Shown: one piece after another, positions 32,083 to 39,767 of the stretch
How positions within the stretch are numbered: the first letter of the stretch is position 1
Layout of the letters: each line of letters opens with the position of its first letter
Assembly (NCBI GenBank): GCA_039801085.1
Contig: JBDRTY010000003.1
Span: 1-64,000, forward strand
DNA: 64,000 bases
Source: a candidate division WOR-3 bacterium
GTDB lineage: Bacteria; Hydrothermota; Tepidihabitantia; Tepidihabitantales; Tepidihabitantaceae
Reading direction: 5' to 3'
Program-made: the position numbers and the translations under genes
The notes under the pieces: model-generated
The model's input: only the letters and a program-made list of their open reading frames with translations
Told to the model about the DNA's origin: nothing
The model's database searches: none

Positions 32083-33029
32083 GCCTTGGCTGACTCCTCG
32101 CCGAACAGCGCCTGCTTTCTGAGCAGCAATTCCCACTGCTCGTCGACATAGCGCTGCAGTTCCGCAATCACCTGCTGCCCCGCTTCACCACTGAACAGAT
32201 GCCGGAACCGGCCCTGGGGCTTGAGGAACTCCTCCACCGGCAGTTTCTTCGTTGGCGTATAATTTACCTTGTAACGGCCGTTTTCATACTCATACAGCGG
32301 CCAGTAGCAGGTATCAGCCGCCAGCCGGGATAGTTTGACCGTTTCAGAAGGCAGATGGCGCCAGCCGAGCGGACAGGGCACAAGCACATTGAGAAAGCTC
32401 GGACCCGGAGCATCCAGCGCCTTCTGCACCTTGGTTGCCAGATCCCGCCAGAAAAATACCGTGGTCTGGGCCGCATAGGCGACATCATGGGCGATCACGA
32501 TCTCCATGATGTTCTTCCGGTGCTGGATCTTGCCGGGCAGCACTCTGCCTGCCGGGGAAGTGGTGGTATCCGCACCATAGGGTGTGGCGGATGAACGCTG
32601 AATTCCGGTATTCATATAGGCTTCATTGTTGGTGCACACATAGAGAAAACGGTGCCGGCGCTCCAGCGCGCCGGAAAGTGCCTGCAGCCCGATGTCATAG
32701 GTCCCGCCATCACCGGCAAAGGCGATGATCCGGATGTCATCACTAATCAGCCCCTTCTTCTTCGCAAACCGGTATGCCGCCTCCACACCCGCCGCAGTCG
32801 ACGCTGCGGTCTCAAATGCGGTATGGATCATCGGCACCTGCCAGGCGCTGTGCGGATAGATCGAAGAGAAAATTTCCAGACAGCCGGTTGCCATCGCCGT
32901 CACCACCGGCCGGGGCTGGGCCGCGAGCAGAATCTGCCGCACCGCCAGCGCCTCACCACAGCCGGCACAGGCACGATGGCCATGAGAAAAAAGCTCCTGA
33001 TTTTTTGCCAGGTCTTGAAGTTTCAACAT
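32079..33029 (-). CDS. porB: 2-oxoacid:ferredoxin oxidoreductase, beta subunit
   Basis: 316-residue thiamine-diphosphate-binding subunit of a pyruvate (or related 2-oxoacid) ferredoxin oxidoreductase. The cluster and TPP motifs are visible: HRACAGCGEALAVRQ at residues 18-32 (CxxC), GDGGTYDIGLQALSGALERR near 105 and NNEAYMNTGIQRS near 132. A further Cys near residue 200 completes the set. With PorA, PorC and PorD it oxidatively decarboxylates a 2-oxoacid to acyl-CoA, reducing ferredoxin, or runs in reverse for CO2 fixation. It is the last gene of the porCDAB operon, 3 nt after porA. Confidence 0.92.
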   Translation of the reverse strand: MLKLQDLAKNQELFSHGHRACAGCGEALAVRQILLAAQPRPVVTAMATGCLEIFSSIYPHSAWQVPMIHTAFETAASTAAGVEAAYRFAKKKGLISDDIRIIAFAGDGGTYDIGLQALSGALERRHRFLYVCTNNEAYMNTGIQRSSATPYGADTTTSPAGRVLPGKIQHRKNIMEIVIAHDVAYAAQTTVFFWRDLATKVQKALDAPGPSFLNVLVPCPLGWRHLPSETVKLSRLAADTCYWPLYEYENGRYKVNYTPTKKLPVEEFLKPQGRFRHLFSGEAGQQVIAELQRYVDEQWELLLRKQALFGEESAKA

Positions 33030-33032
33030 TTT

Positions 33033-34187
33033 TCACCTCACACCCACATAGGTTACCAGTTCATCCTTTTTGCCCGAAAGCACCTGCTCATAGACCATCC
33101 GGGCGTCCTCAGGAGTAAACTCCCGTCCGCCCAGACCGTAAACATATGAGAAAACCGCAGGCCTTTCCGGCAGATCATAGAGCACCGAGGTGATCTCGGT
33201 AAACAGCGGACCGCCATAGGAGTTGACCGCATCCACCCGGTCCATGACCCCAATCCTCCGGAAGCGGGCAAGGCTTTTCTTCAGAATGGCATGCACCAGG
33301 GGCCGGAACACCCGCAGTTTCGCCAGCCCGACCTTCTTCCCCTGGGCGCGCAACTGGTCCACCGCCACCCGGCAGGTCCCGCAGGCAGAGCCCATGACCA
33401 CCAGCACCGCCTCCGCATCCTCGCACCGGTACTCCTCGAGCACCGGATAATACCGGCCAAATTTCTGCCCGAACTCCTGCTGAACCTCCTCAATCACCGG
33501 CAGCACCCGGTTCATCCCTTCAATCTCACTCCGCTTGAACTCAAAATAGTAGTCCTGGAGGGTTGCCGGTCCGACCAGAATCGGATTGCGCCAGTCGAGG
33601 AGATTGTAGTTCGGCCTGGGCTGACCCAGAAACTCCCGGACCGCGCCATCCTCCAGCGTTTCAATCCGCTCCTGACAGTGGGAGAGAATAAACCCGTCAA
33701 TCGCCACGATCGCGGGCAGATATGCCCGCTCGGCAATCTTCACCGCCATGATCAGCGCGTCGTAACCTTCCTGGACCGTCTCACAGAAGAACTGGAGCCA
33801 GCCGGAATCCCTTGATGCCACCGAATCGGAATGGTCACCGTGGATATTCAGCGGTGAGGAAAGCGAACGGGACGCCACCGCCATGACAATCGGCAGGCGC
33901 AGACCCGCAGCAATGAACAGCATCTCATGCATCAGCGCCAGACCCTGGGAGGCGGTTGCGGTCATGACCCGGCGACCACACGCCGCCGCACCGATGCAGG
34001 CAGTCATCGCGGAATGTTCGCTCTCCACCGGCACAAACTCGGTGTCCACCTCACCGTCGGCAACATAGTTGGAAAACAGCTGGACAATTTCGGTTGAGGG
34101 GGTAATCGGATAGGCAGCAACCACATCCGGGTTGATCTGCTTCATCGCATAGGCAAGTGCCTCATTACCGGTCTTTGCCAGAATCAT
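33033..34187 (-). CDS. porA: 2-oxoacid:ferredoxin oxidoreductase, alpha subunit
   Basis: 384 residues covering the pyrimidine-binding and transketolase-like domains. GNEALAYAMKQINPDVVAAYPITPSTEI opens the protein, and the VESEHSAMTACIGAAACGRRV region carries the TPP-activating glutamate. The C-terminal domain contains VVMGSACGTCRVAVDQL. The fit is to four-subunit POR from anaerobes; substrate preference between pyruvate and branched-chain oxoacids cannot be decided by eye. It overlaps the porD stop by 4 nt. Confidence 0.92.
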   Translation of the reverse strand: MILAKTGNEALAYAMKQINPDVVAAYPITPSTEIVQLFSNYVADGEVDTEFVPVESEHSAMTACIGAAACGRRVMTATASQGLALMHEMLFIAAGLRLPIVMAVASRSLSSPLNIHGDHSDSVASRDSGWLQFFCETVQEGYDALIMAVKIAERAYLPAIVAIDGFILSHCQERIETLEDGAVREFLGQPRPNYNLLDWRNPILVGPATLQDYYFEFKRSEIEGMNRVLPVIEEVQQEFGQKFGRYYPVLEEYRCEDAEAVLVVMGSACGTCRVAVDQLRAQGKKVGLAKLRVFRPLVHAILKKSLARFRRIGVMDRVDAVNSYGGPLFTEITSVLYDLPERPAVFSYVYGLGGREFTPEDARMVYEQVLSGKKDELVTYVGVR

Positions 34188-34471
34188 TTCTTCTCCTTTT
34201 CCATCTCAATTGCCTTTGCCGGACAGATGCTGGCACAGTTCCCGCACCCCTTGCAGTAGTCATAGTCAATGCCCACCACCTTTCCGTCCTGAATCATGAT
34301 CGCCGAATCCGGACAGTAAATCCAGCACATGAGACACTGCCGGCACTTCTCCCTGCTCCAGACCGGCCGCTGACTGCGCCAGGCACCGGTCTTGTTCTCC
34401 TTAACCGCCTGCATGTCAGTAATAATTGCACCGCAGGGCAGCTCCTGCCAGCCTTTCAGTTTTCTCGCCAT
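34184..34471 (-). CDS. porD: 2-oxoacid:ferredoxin oxidoreductase, delta subunit (ferredoxin)
   Basis: 95-residue ferredoxin-type subunit with two [4Fe-4S] motifs: CRQCLMCWIYCP (near residue 42) and CKGCGNCASICPAKAIE (near 73). It moves electrons from the PorB cluster to soluble ferredoxin. Its lysine-rich C-terminus overlaps the porA start. The gene order C-D-A-B matches archaeal-type POR operons. Confidence 0.92.
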   Translation of the reverse strand: MARKLKGWQELPCGAIITDMQAVKENKTGAWRSQRPVWSREKCRQCLMCWIYCPDSAIMIQDGKVVGIDYDYCKGCGNCASICPAKAIEMEKEKK

Positions 34472-34482
34472 GATCTCCTCCC

Positions 34483-35067
34483 TCAGTTCAACCCCTTGAC
34501 CTCTTCAAATGCGCGCCGGATGCTTCTGAGATTGTCCTCCACCAGCTTTTCCCGGCCCCGGAACTTGGCACCAAGTTTGGAACGGATTGCCGCAATCATC
34601 GGCTCGAGCTCAAGCACACCGGTCACCCGCGCCAGCGCACCCAGCATCGGGGTGTTGGGCACATCCCGGCCGACTGTCTCCAGGGCAATGGTTGAAGCGT
34701 CAACGGTATAAACCCGGACCGATTCCGGCAGCTTCAGCCGTTTCCTCAGTGCATCCGGGGTTTCCGCGGTATTTACCAGCAGAATCCCATCGGGCTTGAG
34801 CCCCTCAGTCACCCCTGCCGGTTCAATCAGTGAAGGATCAAGCACAACTACGATATCCGGATTTTTGATTCCCGAATGGCTGTATATCGGCTCCTCGGAA
34901 AGCCGGTTGAATGCGGTTACCGGTGCGCCCATCCGCTCCGGTCCGTATTCGGGAAAAGCCTGAATATACTTACCGGTCTCCAGCGCCGCCTCACCGAAAA
35001 GCAGCGCTGCGGTCTTCGCGCCCTGACCGCCCCGGCCATGCCAGCGAATTTCCAGAACCTTTGCCAT
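34483..35067 (-). CDS. porC: 2-oxoacid:ferredoxin oxidoreductase, gamma subunit
   Basis: 194 residues, first gene of the operon. The family signature VLEIRWHGRGGQGAKTAALLFGEA is at the N-terminus, followed by FPEYGPERMGAPVTAFNRLS and IVVVLDPSLIEPAG. The ATG at 35067 is chosen over in-frame starts up to 35124 because GGAGG lies 4 nt upstream of it and the family begins there. A promoter lies immediately upstream within the uvsE end. Confidence 0.92.
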   Translation of the reverse strand: MAKVLEIRWHGRGGQGAKTAALLFGEAALETGKYIQAFPEYGPERMGAPVTAFNRLSEEPIYSHSGIKNPDIVVVLDPSLIEPAGVTEGLKPDGILLVNTAETPDALRKRLKLPESVRVYTVDASTIALETVGRDVPNTPMLGALARVTGVLELEPMIAAIRSKLGAKFRGREKLVEDNLRSIRRAFEEVKGLN

Positions 35068-35096
35068 TTGACCTCCGTTTTTCAAAGTAGAATCTA

Positions 35097-35124
35097 ATTT
35101 TAGCCTGCCCCGGGCTGAAGTCAA
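35097..35124 (-). promoter_or_regulatory. Promoter of the porCDAB operon
   Basis: On the minus strand: TTGACT (35124-35119), a 16-bp spacer and TAAAAT (35102-35097), the same two hexamers and spacing as the tRNA-Met promoter. The leader is about 23 nt with a good ribosome binding site. The -35 box overlaps the uvsE stop. Confidence 0.7.
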
Positions 35125-36008
35125 AATTCACCACCCAGCAGTCGCTGCGCCACCAGAACGCTCCTCTCCTTGTCCTTGATCTCAAGCATCAGGTCAAAAT
35201 CAAAACCGGCAAGTGCCGCCAGAAACCGGCGGAAATGGACGGGATTGATATGATGGGCATGAGTTCCGGTCCGGGCACCGGCAAGCTGGGAGCTGTAGTC
35301 CACCATCGGCACTCCGTCCTTGGGGCGCCAGGTGGCGGCACAGCGCTCAAATGCGCGCCGCAGGCCGCTGCCGTCACCGTTGACCTCATGGTGAAAGGAG
35401 TCAAAGACAACCGGGATACCAGTTTGGGCACTGACCGCCAGACAGTCGGACACATTGTAAAGCCGGTCGTCATTCTCAATCACCAGCCGGCGCCGGACAA
35501 CTACCGGCAGCTGGTGATAAACCCGGACAAACCGCTCCAGGCTTGCCCGCTTATCACCATACACCCCGCCCAGATGAATCTGCACCTTGGCGCTCCGGTC
35601 AAGCCCGAGCCGGTCCAGCACCCGGCAGTGGTAAGCGAGCTCCCGGATCGAATCCCGGACAATCCGTTCATCCCGGGCATTGAGAAGCACAAACTGATCC
35701 GGATGCATCGAAATCCGCATTCCGCTCCCCCGGATCAGCCGGCCGATCCGGCGGAACTGCCGGGCAAAGACCAGATACCAGGGATAGCTGTTCACCGGAT
35801 GAGAGGCAAAGGGGACGAGATCGGAACTGATCCGGAAAAAGCCGATCCCGTGCGCAATGTTCCAGCGGATCGTCTCAGCAAGACAGTCAAGGTTATTACT
35901 GACCGTCTCCCGCAACCGCTCCTTGGAATAGGAGTGGAGCCGGAAGGTTTTTGTCCCCCGGCACTCCAGGCTCAGGTTGATGCAGGGGTAGCCGACCCGG
36001 ATCGCCAT
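35121..36008 (-). CDS. uvsE: UV damage endonuclease (UVDE)
   Basis: 295-residue TIM-barrel endonuclease of the UvsE/UVDE family, which nicks DNA 5' to UV photoproducts and abasic sites. Motifs: VGYPCINLSL at the start, ISSDLVPFASHPVN near 60, MRISMHPDQFVLLN near 97-110, VQIHLGGVYGDK near 143, and the metal ligands in RLVIENDDRLYNVSD (Glu/Asp) and VVFDSFHHEVN (His pair). It is separated by 0 nt from the DUF523/DUF1722 gene, suggesting a shared DNA-repair role. Confidence 0.94.
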   Translation of the reverse strand: MAIRVGYPCINLSLECRGTKTFRLHSYSKERLRETVSNNLDCLAETIRWNIAHGIGFFRISSDLVPFASHPVNSYPWYLVFARQFRRIGRLIRGSGMRISMHPDQFVLLNARDERIVRDSIRELAYHCRVLDRLGLDRSAKVQIHLGGVYGDKRASLERFVRVYHQLPVVVRRRLVIENDDRLYNVSDCLAVSAQTGIPVVFDSFHHEVNGDGSGLRRAFERCAATWRPKDGVPMVDYSSQLAGARTGTHAHHINPVHFRRFLAALAGFDFDLMLEIKDKERSVLVAQRLLGGEF

Positions 36009-36971
36009 CTAACGGTCCCGGCCCTTGCCCGAATCGGTGATGTCCGCAAGCGCTTCGGGATAGGGCTGGAAGAATACCTGCCTTTCCAGATAGGGTTCAC
36101 CAAACCGGACGATGAAGGAACGGATCAGACTGACCGGCACACTCAGCGGCAGTCGTCCCCGGCGGTAGGAATCAATCGTATCAAGAAAGAACGCCTTCTC
36201 GCCAGCACTCAACCGCTCCTTGAAATAGCCGAGGGCATGAAGCAGGACATTGACCCCGTTCGTGTACTTCGGCGGCCGGGCAAGCGCCCGGGAGAAAAGC
36301 CTTCGGTACTCCGCGAGCAATGCCGCCAGCGGACCTCTGCCCGCAGCAGCGACGATTCTGCCGAGCTGACGCAGACCCTCAGGAGTGAAGGCAAGCAGCA
36401 GCAGCTTGTGCCGGGTGTGAAAATCGACCAGCCCGGCTGGTGACGGATTCTGCTCCAGCTCCCGGAACCGGGCAAGGGCAAACAGCCGGCAGAGAAAGCC
36501 CTCGCGGATAAGGAAGTTGCGCAGCCGGCCCTCATCCTCAACCGGCAGCTCCCCAAACCGCTCCAGGACCGCCCCGCCGAAGAAGCCGCGGCGGGTAAAG
36601 GCGGGATAGATATTGCCCTCCTCATTGAAAGCATTGACATCCCTGGTCCCGCATGAGGGTGAGCGGGACTTGAGCACAAAACCGTCCACCGGACCCAGCC
36701 GGTCAAGAAAGCCCTTTACAAACCCCTGCATCCGTTCCGTCAGATCGAGCCCGGTCGCCGGCTGAATCAGCCGGATCGCCCCCTTAAGATAGAGAATCTT
36801 GATCGGCGGACGCGGCACCCCGAGCCCGATCTCCATTTCCGGACAGACGGTCACCGGCGTAACAAACCGCTTCAGCCGTTCAACAAACTCATCCCGGATG
36901 ATCTCGCCGTTATACCGGCAGGGCTCAAACCCGAGACACCGGGAAAAAAGCACCTTCGGCACCGGCGCCAT
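36009..36971 (-). CDS. DUF523-DUF1722 (YbgA-like) protein
   Basis: 320 residues. The N-terminal DUF523 half (about 1-150) holds FSRCLGFEPCRYNG, VTVCPEMEIGLGVPRPP and LKSRSPSCGTRDV, whose cysteines suggest a metal or Fe-S site. The C-terminal half is DUF1722 (about 175-300: HTRHKLLLLAFTPEGLRQLGRI, LARPPKYTNGVNVLLHALGYFKERLS). In E. coli the YbgA DUF1722 gene neighbours the photolyase gene; here it precedes a UV endonuclease gene, again pointing to UV-damage repair. Biochemical function unknown. A possible leaderless start: TTGCCC, 17 bp and TAATAT end 5 nt before the ATG. Confidence 0.88.
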   Translation of the reverse strand: MAPVPKVLFSRCLGFEPCRYNGEIIRDEFVERLKRFVTPVTVCPEMEIGLGVPRPPIKILYLKGAIRLIQPATGLDLTERMQGFVKGFLDRLGPVDGFVLKSRSPSCGTRDVNAFNEEGNIYPAFTRRGFFGGAVLERFGELPVEDEGRLRNFLIREGFLCRLFALARFRELEQNPSPAGLVDFHTRHKLLLLAFTPEGLRQLGRIVAAAGRGPLAALLAEYRRLFSRALARPPKYTNGVNVLLHALGYFKERLSAGEKAFFLDTIDSYRRGRLPLSVPVSLIRSFIVRFGEPYLERQVFFQPYPEALADITDSGKGRDR

Positions 36972-37199
36972 GATAAATATTAACCGATCACCGGCATCAG
37001 GGCAAGAACACCCCTTTATCAGTTAGAGTCCGAAAATAGGAGAAATTTAACATCACCTTCTGCCTGATCTGATAATTTACAGATTATCAATATCATGGCA
37101 GTCAGTACCCCAAGAAACCCTGCCGAGTGGGCAGTTCCCCCCACCGCCGGCTTCAGGACCGGATTCGTCCTTAATTCCTGCCTGCCAGGCGGGAAGCAG

Positions 37200-37227
37200 T
37201 TGACCCGCCCTGATTTCCCGTGATAAT
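37200..37227 (+). promoter_or_regulatory. Promoter for the 37235-39638 operon
   Basis: TTGACC (37200-37205), a 16-bp spacer and GATAAT (37222-37227). The predicted start is at about 37234, adjacent to a GTG codon at 37235. The region from 36972 to here shows no other feature. Confidence 0.5.
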
Positions 37228-37234
37228 CTTTGCT

Positions 37235-37933
37235 GTGTCCGGGCTGGTGCTGCTTGTGCTGATTCCGTCCTCAGCCTCAATTGACTCTATCTTCCGCCAT
37301 CAGACAGCGATCGCCGCCCGGCTCGGGGGCGTGACCTATCGCGCCGAGCTAACCTATGTTGAAACCGACCTGCTGCACAACCGTGCCGATACTATCCGCT
37401 GCCGGCGCCGGGTGGTGATGGACCGGTATGAGAATCAGCGGGAGCTGTTCATCAGCGTGGAGCTGAACAGCAGACCGGTTCAGGGCCGGCACCAGCAGCG
37501 GCTGCTCCGCAGTCTGAGCGCCAAGGGGGTGTTTGCCCGCCAGACCCGGCTGCCGTTTCTGGTGGAAAACCGGGAGTTTTACCTTTATGCTGATGCCGGA
37601 ACGGTAGCAGTTGGCGGTGAGACGCTGCGCGCGGTCCGGTTCACACCGAAAAGGCCGGACCGGCGCCACATCACCGGCACCGGCTACTTTCTGCCCGGCA
37701 CCTGGGAGCTGGTCAGACTGGAGTTCATCCCGGCAGAACTGCCCCGGATTGTTGACAGCACCCGGATGATCCTGAAGTACCAACCGGTGGACCGTTTCTG
37801 GCTGCCGGTGGAGTTCGAGCTGAAAATGGACCTGAGCCTGACGCTGGTCCGGACCCTGATGCGCCGCCGGATTGAGGTCCGGGAGGTCTATTCCAACTAC
37901 CGGCTCAGGCTGAACCCGGAGCCGGCGGAATGA
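37235..37933 (+). CDS. Secreted or periplasmic protein of unknown function
   Basis: About 232 residues with a short hydrophobic signal (GLVLLVLIPSSAS). The rest is beta-rich with many Arg residues: YRAELTYVETDLLHNRADTI, then FLVENREFYLYADAGT, and TGYFLPGTWELVRLEFIP. The pattern loosely resembles LolA/LolB-like lipoprotein-carrier folds, which I cannot confirm. The GTG at 37220 used by a naive reading overlaps the -10 box, so the GTG at 37235 is preferred. It overlaps plsY by 4 nt (ATGA), so it is co-translated with a phospholipid-synthesis gene. Confidence 0.65.
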   Translation: MSGLVLLVLIPSSASIDSIFRHQTAIAARLGGVTYRAELTYVETDLLHNRADTIRCRRRVVMDRYENQRELFISVELNSRPVQGRHQQRLLRSLSAKGVFARQTRLPFLVENREFYLYADAGTVAVGGETLRAVRFTPKRPDRRHITGTGYFLPGTWELVRLEFIPAELPRIVDSTRMILKYQPVDRFWLPVEFELKMDLSLTLVRTLMRRRIEVREVYSNYRLRLNPEPAE

Positions 37934-38496
37934 ACTGGACCGGACTGCTGGTTGTCCTTGCCGGCTTTTTCAGTGGCGCCCTGATGTTTTCCTTCTGGTT
38001 TGCCCGGCTCCGGGGGATTGACATCCGCAGAACCGGGGATGGCAATCCGGGTGCAGTCAACGCCTTCCGGGCTGCCGGTCCGGTGATCGGCGTTCTGGGG
38101 CTGCTCCTTGATTTTCTCAAGGGCATGATCCCGGTCGGTGCCGGCTTCTGGCATTTTCACCTCGGCGGACCATATCTTACCCTGCTCATCCTCGCACCGG
38201 TGCTTGGCCATGCCTTTTCTCCGTTTCTCCGCCTGCGCGGTGGCAAGGGCCTGGCGGTCACCTTCGGGGTCTGGTCCGGGATCACCCTCTATCAGGTGCC
38301 GGTATTTCTCGGCGCCCTGCTCATTCTGACCAGATTCATCCTGCGCCTGAAGCGGGACGCCTGGTGTGTTGCCGTAACCATGCTCCTCCTGCCGGTCTTT
38401 GTCGGACTGTGCTACCGTTCCCTGCCGCTCCTTGCCGCTGCGGTGGGCAATTCGGTGCTGGTCATCTTCCAGCACCGCCGGGAGCTTGGACCGTGA
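37930..38496 (+). CDS. plsY: Acyl-phosphate:glycerol-3-phosphate acyltransferase PlsY
   Basis: 188-residue membrane enzyme making lysophosphatidate from acyl-phosphate and glycerol-3-phosphate, the first step of phospholipid synthesis. The three PlsY motifs are recognisable: ARLRGIDIRRTGDGNPGAVN (residues 25-44), LLLDFLKGMIPV near 60-71, and GHAFSPFLRLRGGKGLAVTFG near 92-112. About five membrane helices are predicted. It is embedded in an operon with a glycosyltransferase (GTGA overlap), consistent with membrane-lipid biogenesis. Confidence 0.92.
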   Translation: MNWTGLLVVLAGFFSGALMFSFWFARLRGIDIRRTGDGNPGAVNAFRAAGPVIGVLGLLLDFLKGMIPVGAGFWHFHLGGPYLTLLILAPVLGHAFSPFLRLRGGKGLAVTFGVWSGITLYQVPVFLGALLILTRFILRLKRDAWCVAVTMLLLPVFVGLCYRSLPLLAAAVGNSVLVIFQHRRELGP

Positions 38497-39638
38497 AACT
38501 GCTGCCGCTGTTTGTCGACTCATTCCGGGTTCTGCTCTTTGTTCTCGTCCAGTCGCTGATCACCGTCACCAATCTGCTCCTGCTCCGCCGGCGGGCAGAG
38601 TCAGCCAGGCCGGCATCTTCACCCCGGATCTCGGTCCTGATTCCGGCAAGAAACGAGGAGGCAACAATCGGGTCCTGCATTGCCTCCCTGCTCGCTCAGG
38701 ACTATCCGGACTACGAGGTTCTGGTTCTGAATGACCGCTCCGAGGACCGCACCCCAGAAATTGTCCGGCAGCTGAATTCACCCCGGCTCCGGCTCATTGC
38801 CGGCGAGCCGCTGCCCGCAGGCTGGACCGGCAAGAACTGGGCATGCCACCAGCTGGCAGGTCACGCCACCGGCACCCTGTTGCTCTTTACCGATGCCGAC
38901 ACGGTCTTTGCCCCTGACGCCCTGAGCCAGGCAGTTACCCTCCAGCAGCACCACCAGCTGGATCTCCTGACCGGCATCGTTCACAACCAGGTCCGGACTT
39001 TCGGTGAACAGCTGACCGTCCCCTTTGTCATCTGGTCAATCATCACCATTCTCCCCCTGCTCGTTGCCTACCGGTGGCGCCGCTCCCAGGCGTTCGCTGC
39101 TGCCAGTGGCAAGTTCCTGCTCTTTACCCGCCAGGGGTATGATGCGCTCGGCGGCCATCAGGCGGTAAGAGGTGAGGCGGCTGAGGACCTGGCGCTTGTC
39201 CGGCGGGTGAAACGGTTCGGACTGAACTGGCGGTTTTCTGACCTCACTCCGCTCGTCACCACCCGGATGTATCAGGGCTGGCAGGATGCCTGGCACGGCT
39301 TCACCAAGAACTTCTTTGCCCTCTTTGACTACCGGCTCCTGCCTGCACTCTTTGTCTGGTGCTGGCTGCTGGTGATCACCTTTCATCCGCCTGCCACCCT
39401 CGCCCGCGGCCGGACCGACCTCAACTTCTGGTGCGCCCTGCTGACCATCAGCCTCCAGCTTGCCACCTGGCTGGTCATCTCCAAGCGCTTCCGGCTGCCG
39501 CACCACCTTGCCCTGCTCCACCCGCTGATCATGCTCAATGCCAGCCTGATCGGATTTACATCGATCCTGCTCACGATCATTGGGAAAAACAGCTGGAAGG
39601 GCAGAAATCTGCCCCGGCACCGGATTAAAATCGTCTGA
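38493..39638 (+). CDS. Family 2 membrane glycosyltransferase (CruC/CrtQ-like)
   Basis: 381 residues. An N-terminal TM segment (LLFVLVQSLITVTNLLLL) is followed by a GT-A domain: ISVLIPARNEEATIGSCIAS, VLVLNDRSEDRTPEIV and the DxD-type LLLFTDADTVF near 140. VRGEAAEDLALVRRVKRFG matches the ED motif. Three to four C-terminal TM helices follow. The GEPLPAGWTGKNWACHQL stretch is typical of glycosyltransferases acting on carotenoids or other lipids. The GTG at 38493 overlaps the plsY stop and is preceded by GGGAG; longer upstream frames would run inside plsY. Confidence 0.85.
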   Translation: MKLLPLFVDSFRVLLFVLVQSLITVTNLLLLRRRAESARPASSPRISVLIPARNEEATIGSCIASLLAQDYPDYEVLVLNDRSEDRTPEIVRQLNSPRLRLIAGEPLPAGWTGKNWACHQLAGHATGTLLLFTDADTVFAPDALSQAVTLQQHHQLDLLTGIVHNQVRTFGEQLTVPFVIWSIITILPLLVAYRWRRSQAFAAASGKFLLFTRQGYDALGGHQAVRGEAAEDLALVRRVKRFGLNWRFSDLTPLVTTRMYQGWQDAWHGFTKNFFALFDYRLLPALFVWCWLLVITFHPPATLARGRTDLNFWCALLTISLQLATWLVISKRFRLPHHLALLHPLIMLNASLIGFTSILLTIIGKNSWKGRNLPRHRIKIV

Positions 39639-39691
39639 TCATCACCACGACCATCTCCGGATTCTGTGAGCTGCCGGGCGGATAAAACCTA

Positions 39692-39719
39692 TTGACAAAT
39701 TTTGTTTTATGGTTATAAT
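39692..39719 (+). promoter_or_regulatory. Promoter of the sialidase-like surface-protein gene
   Basis: Consensus TTGACA (39692-39697), a 16-bp spacer and consensus TATAAT (39714-39719). The leader is about 40 nt, with AAGGAG before the ATG at 39768. Confidence 0.8.
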
Positions 39720-39767
39720 TGGGCGAGAGGAGATGAAGATGCCGGAACCCTTAAAAAGGAGAGTCAT

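Noticed and set aside
35068-35124. Longer porC start at 35124
   Set aside because: The extra 19 residues do not fit the family, and GGAGG points to the ATG at 35067; the extension covers the promoter.
38364-38492. Glycosyltransferase start inside plsY
   Set aside because: The first 43 codons lie within plsY and are not GT-like; the GTG at 38493 overlaps the plsY stop and leads directly into TM1.
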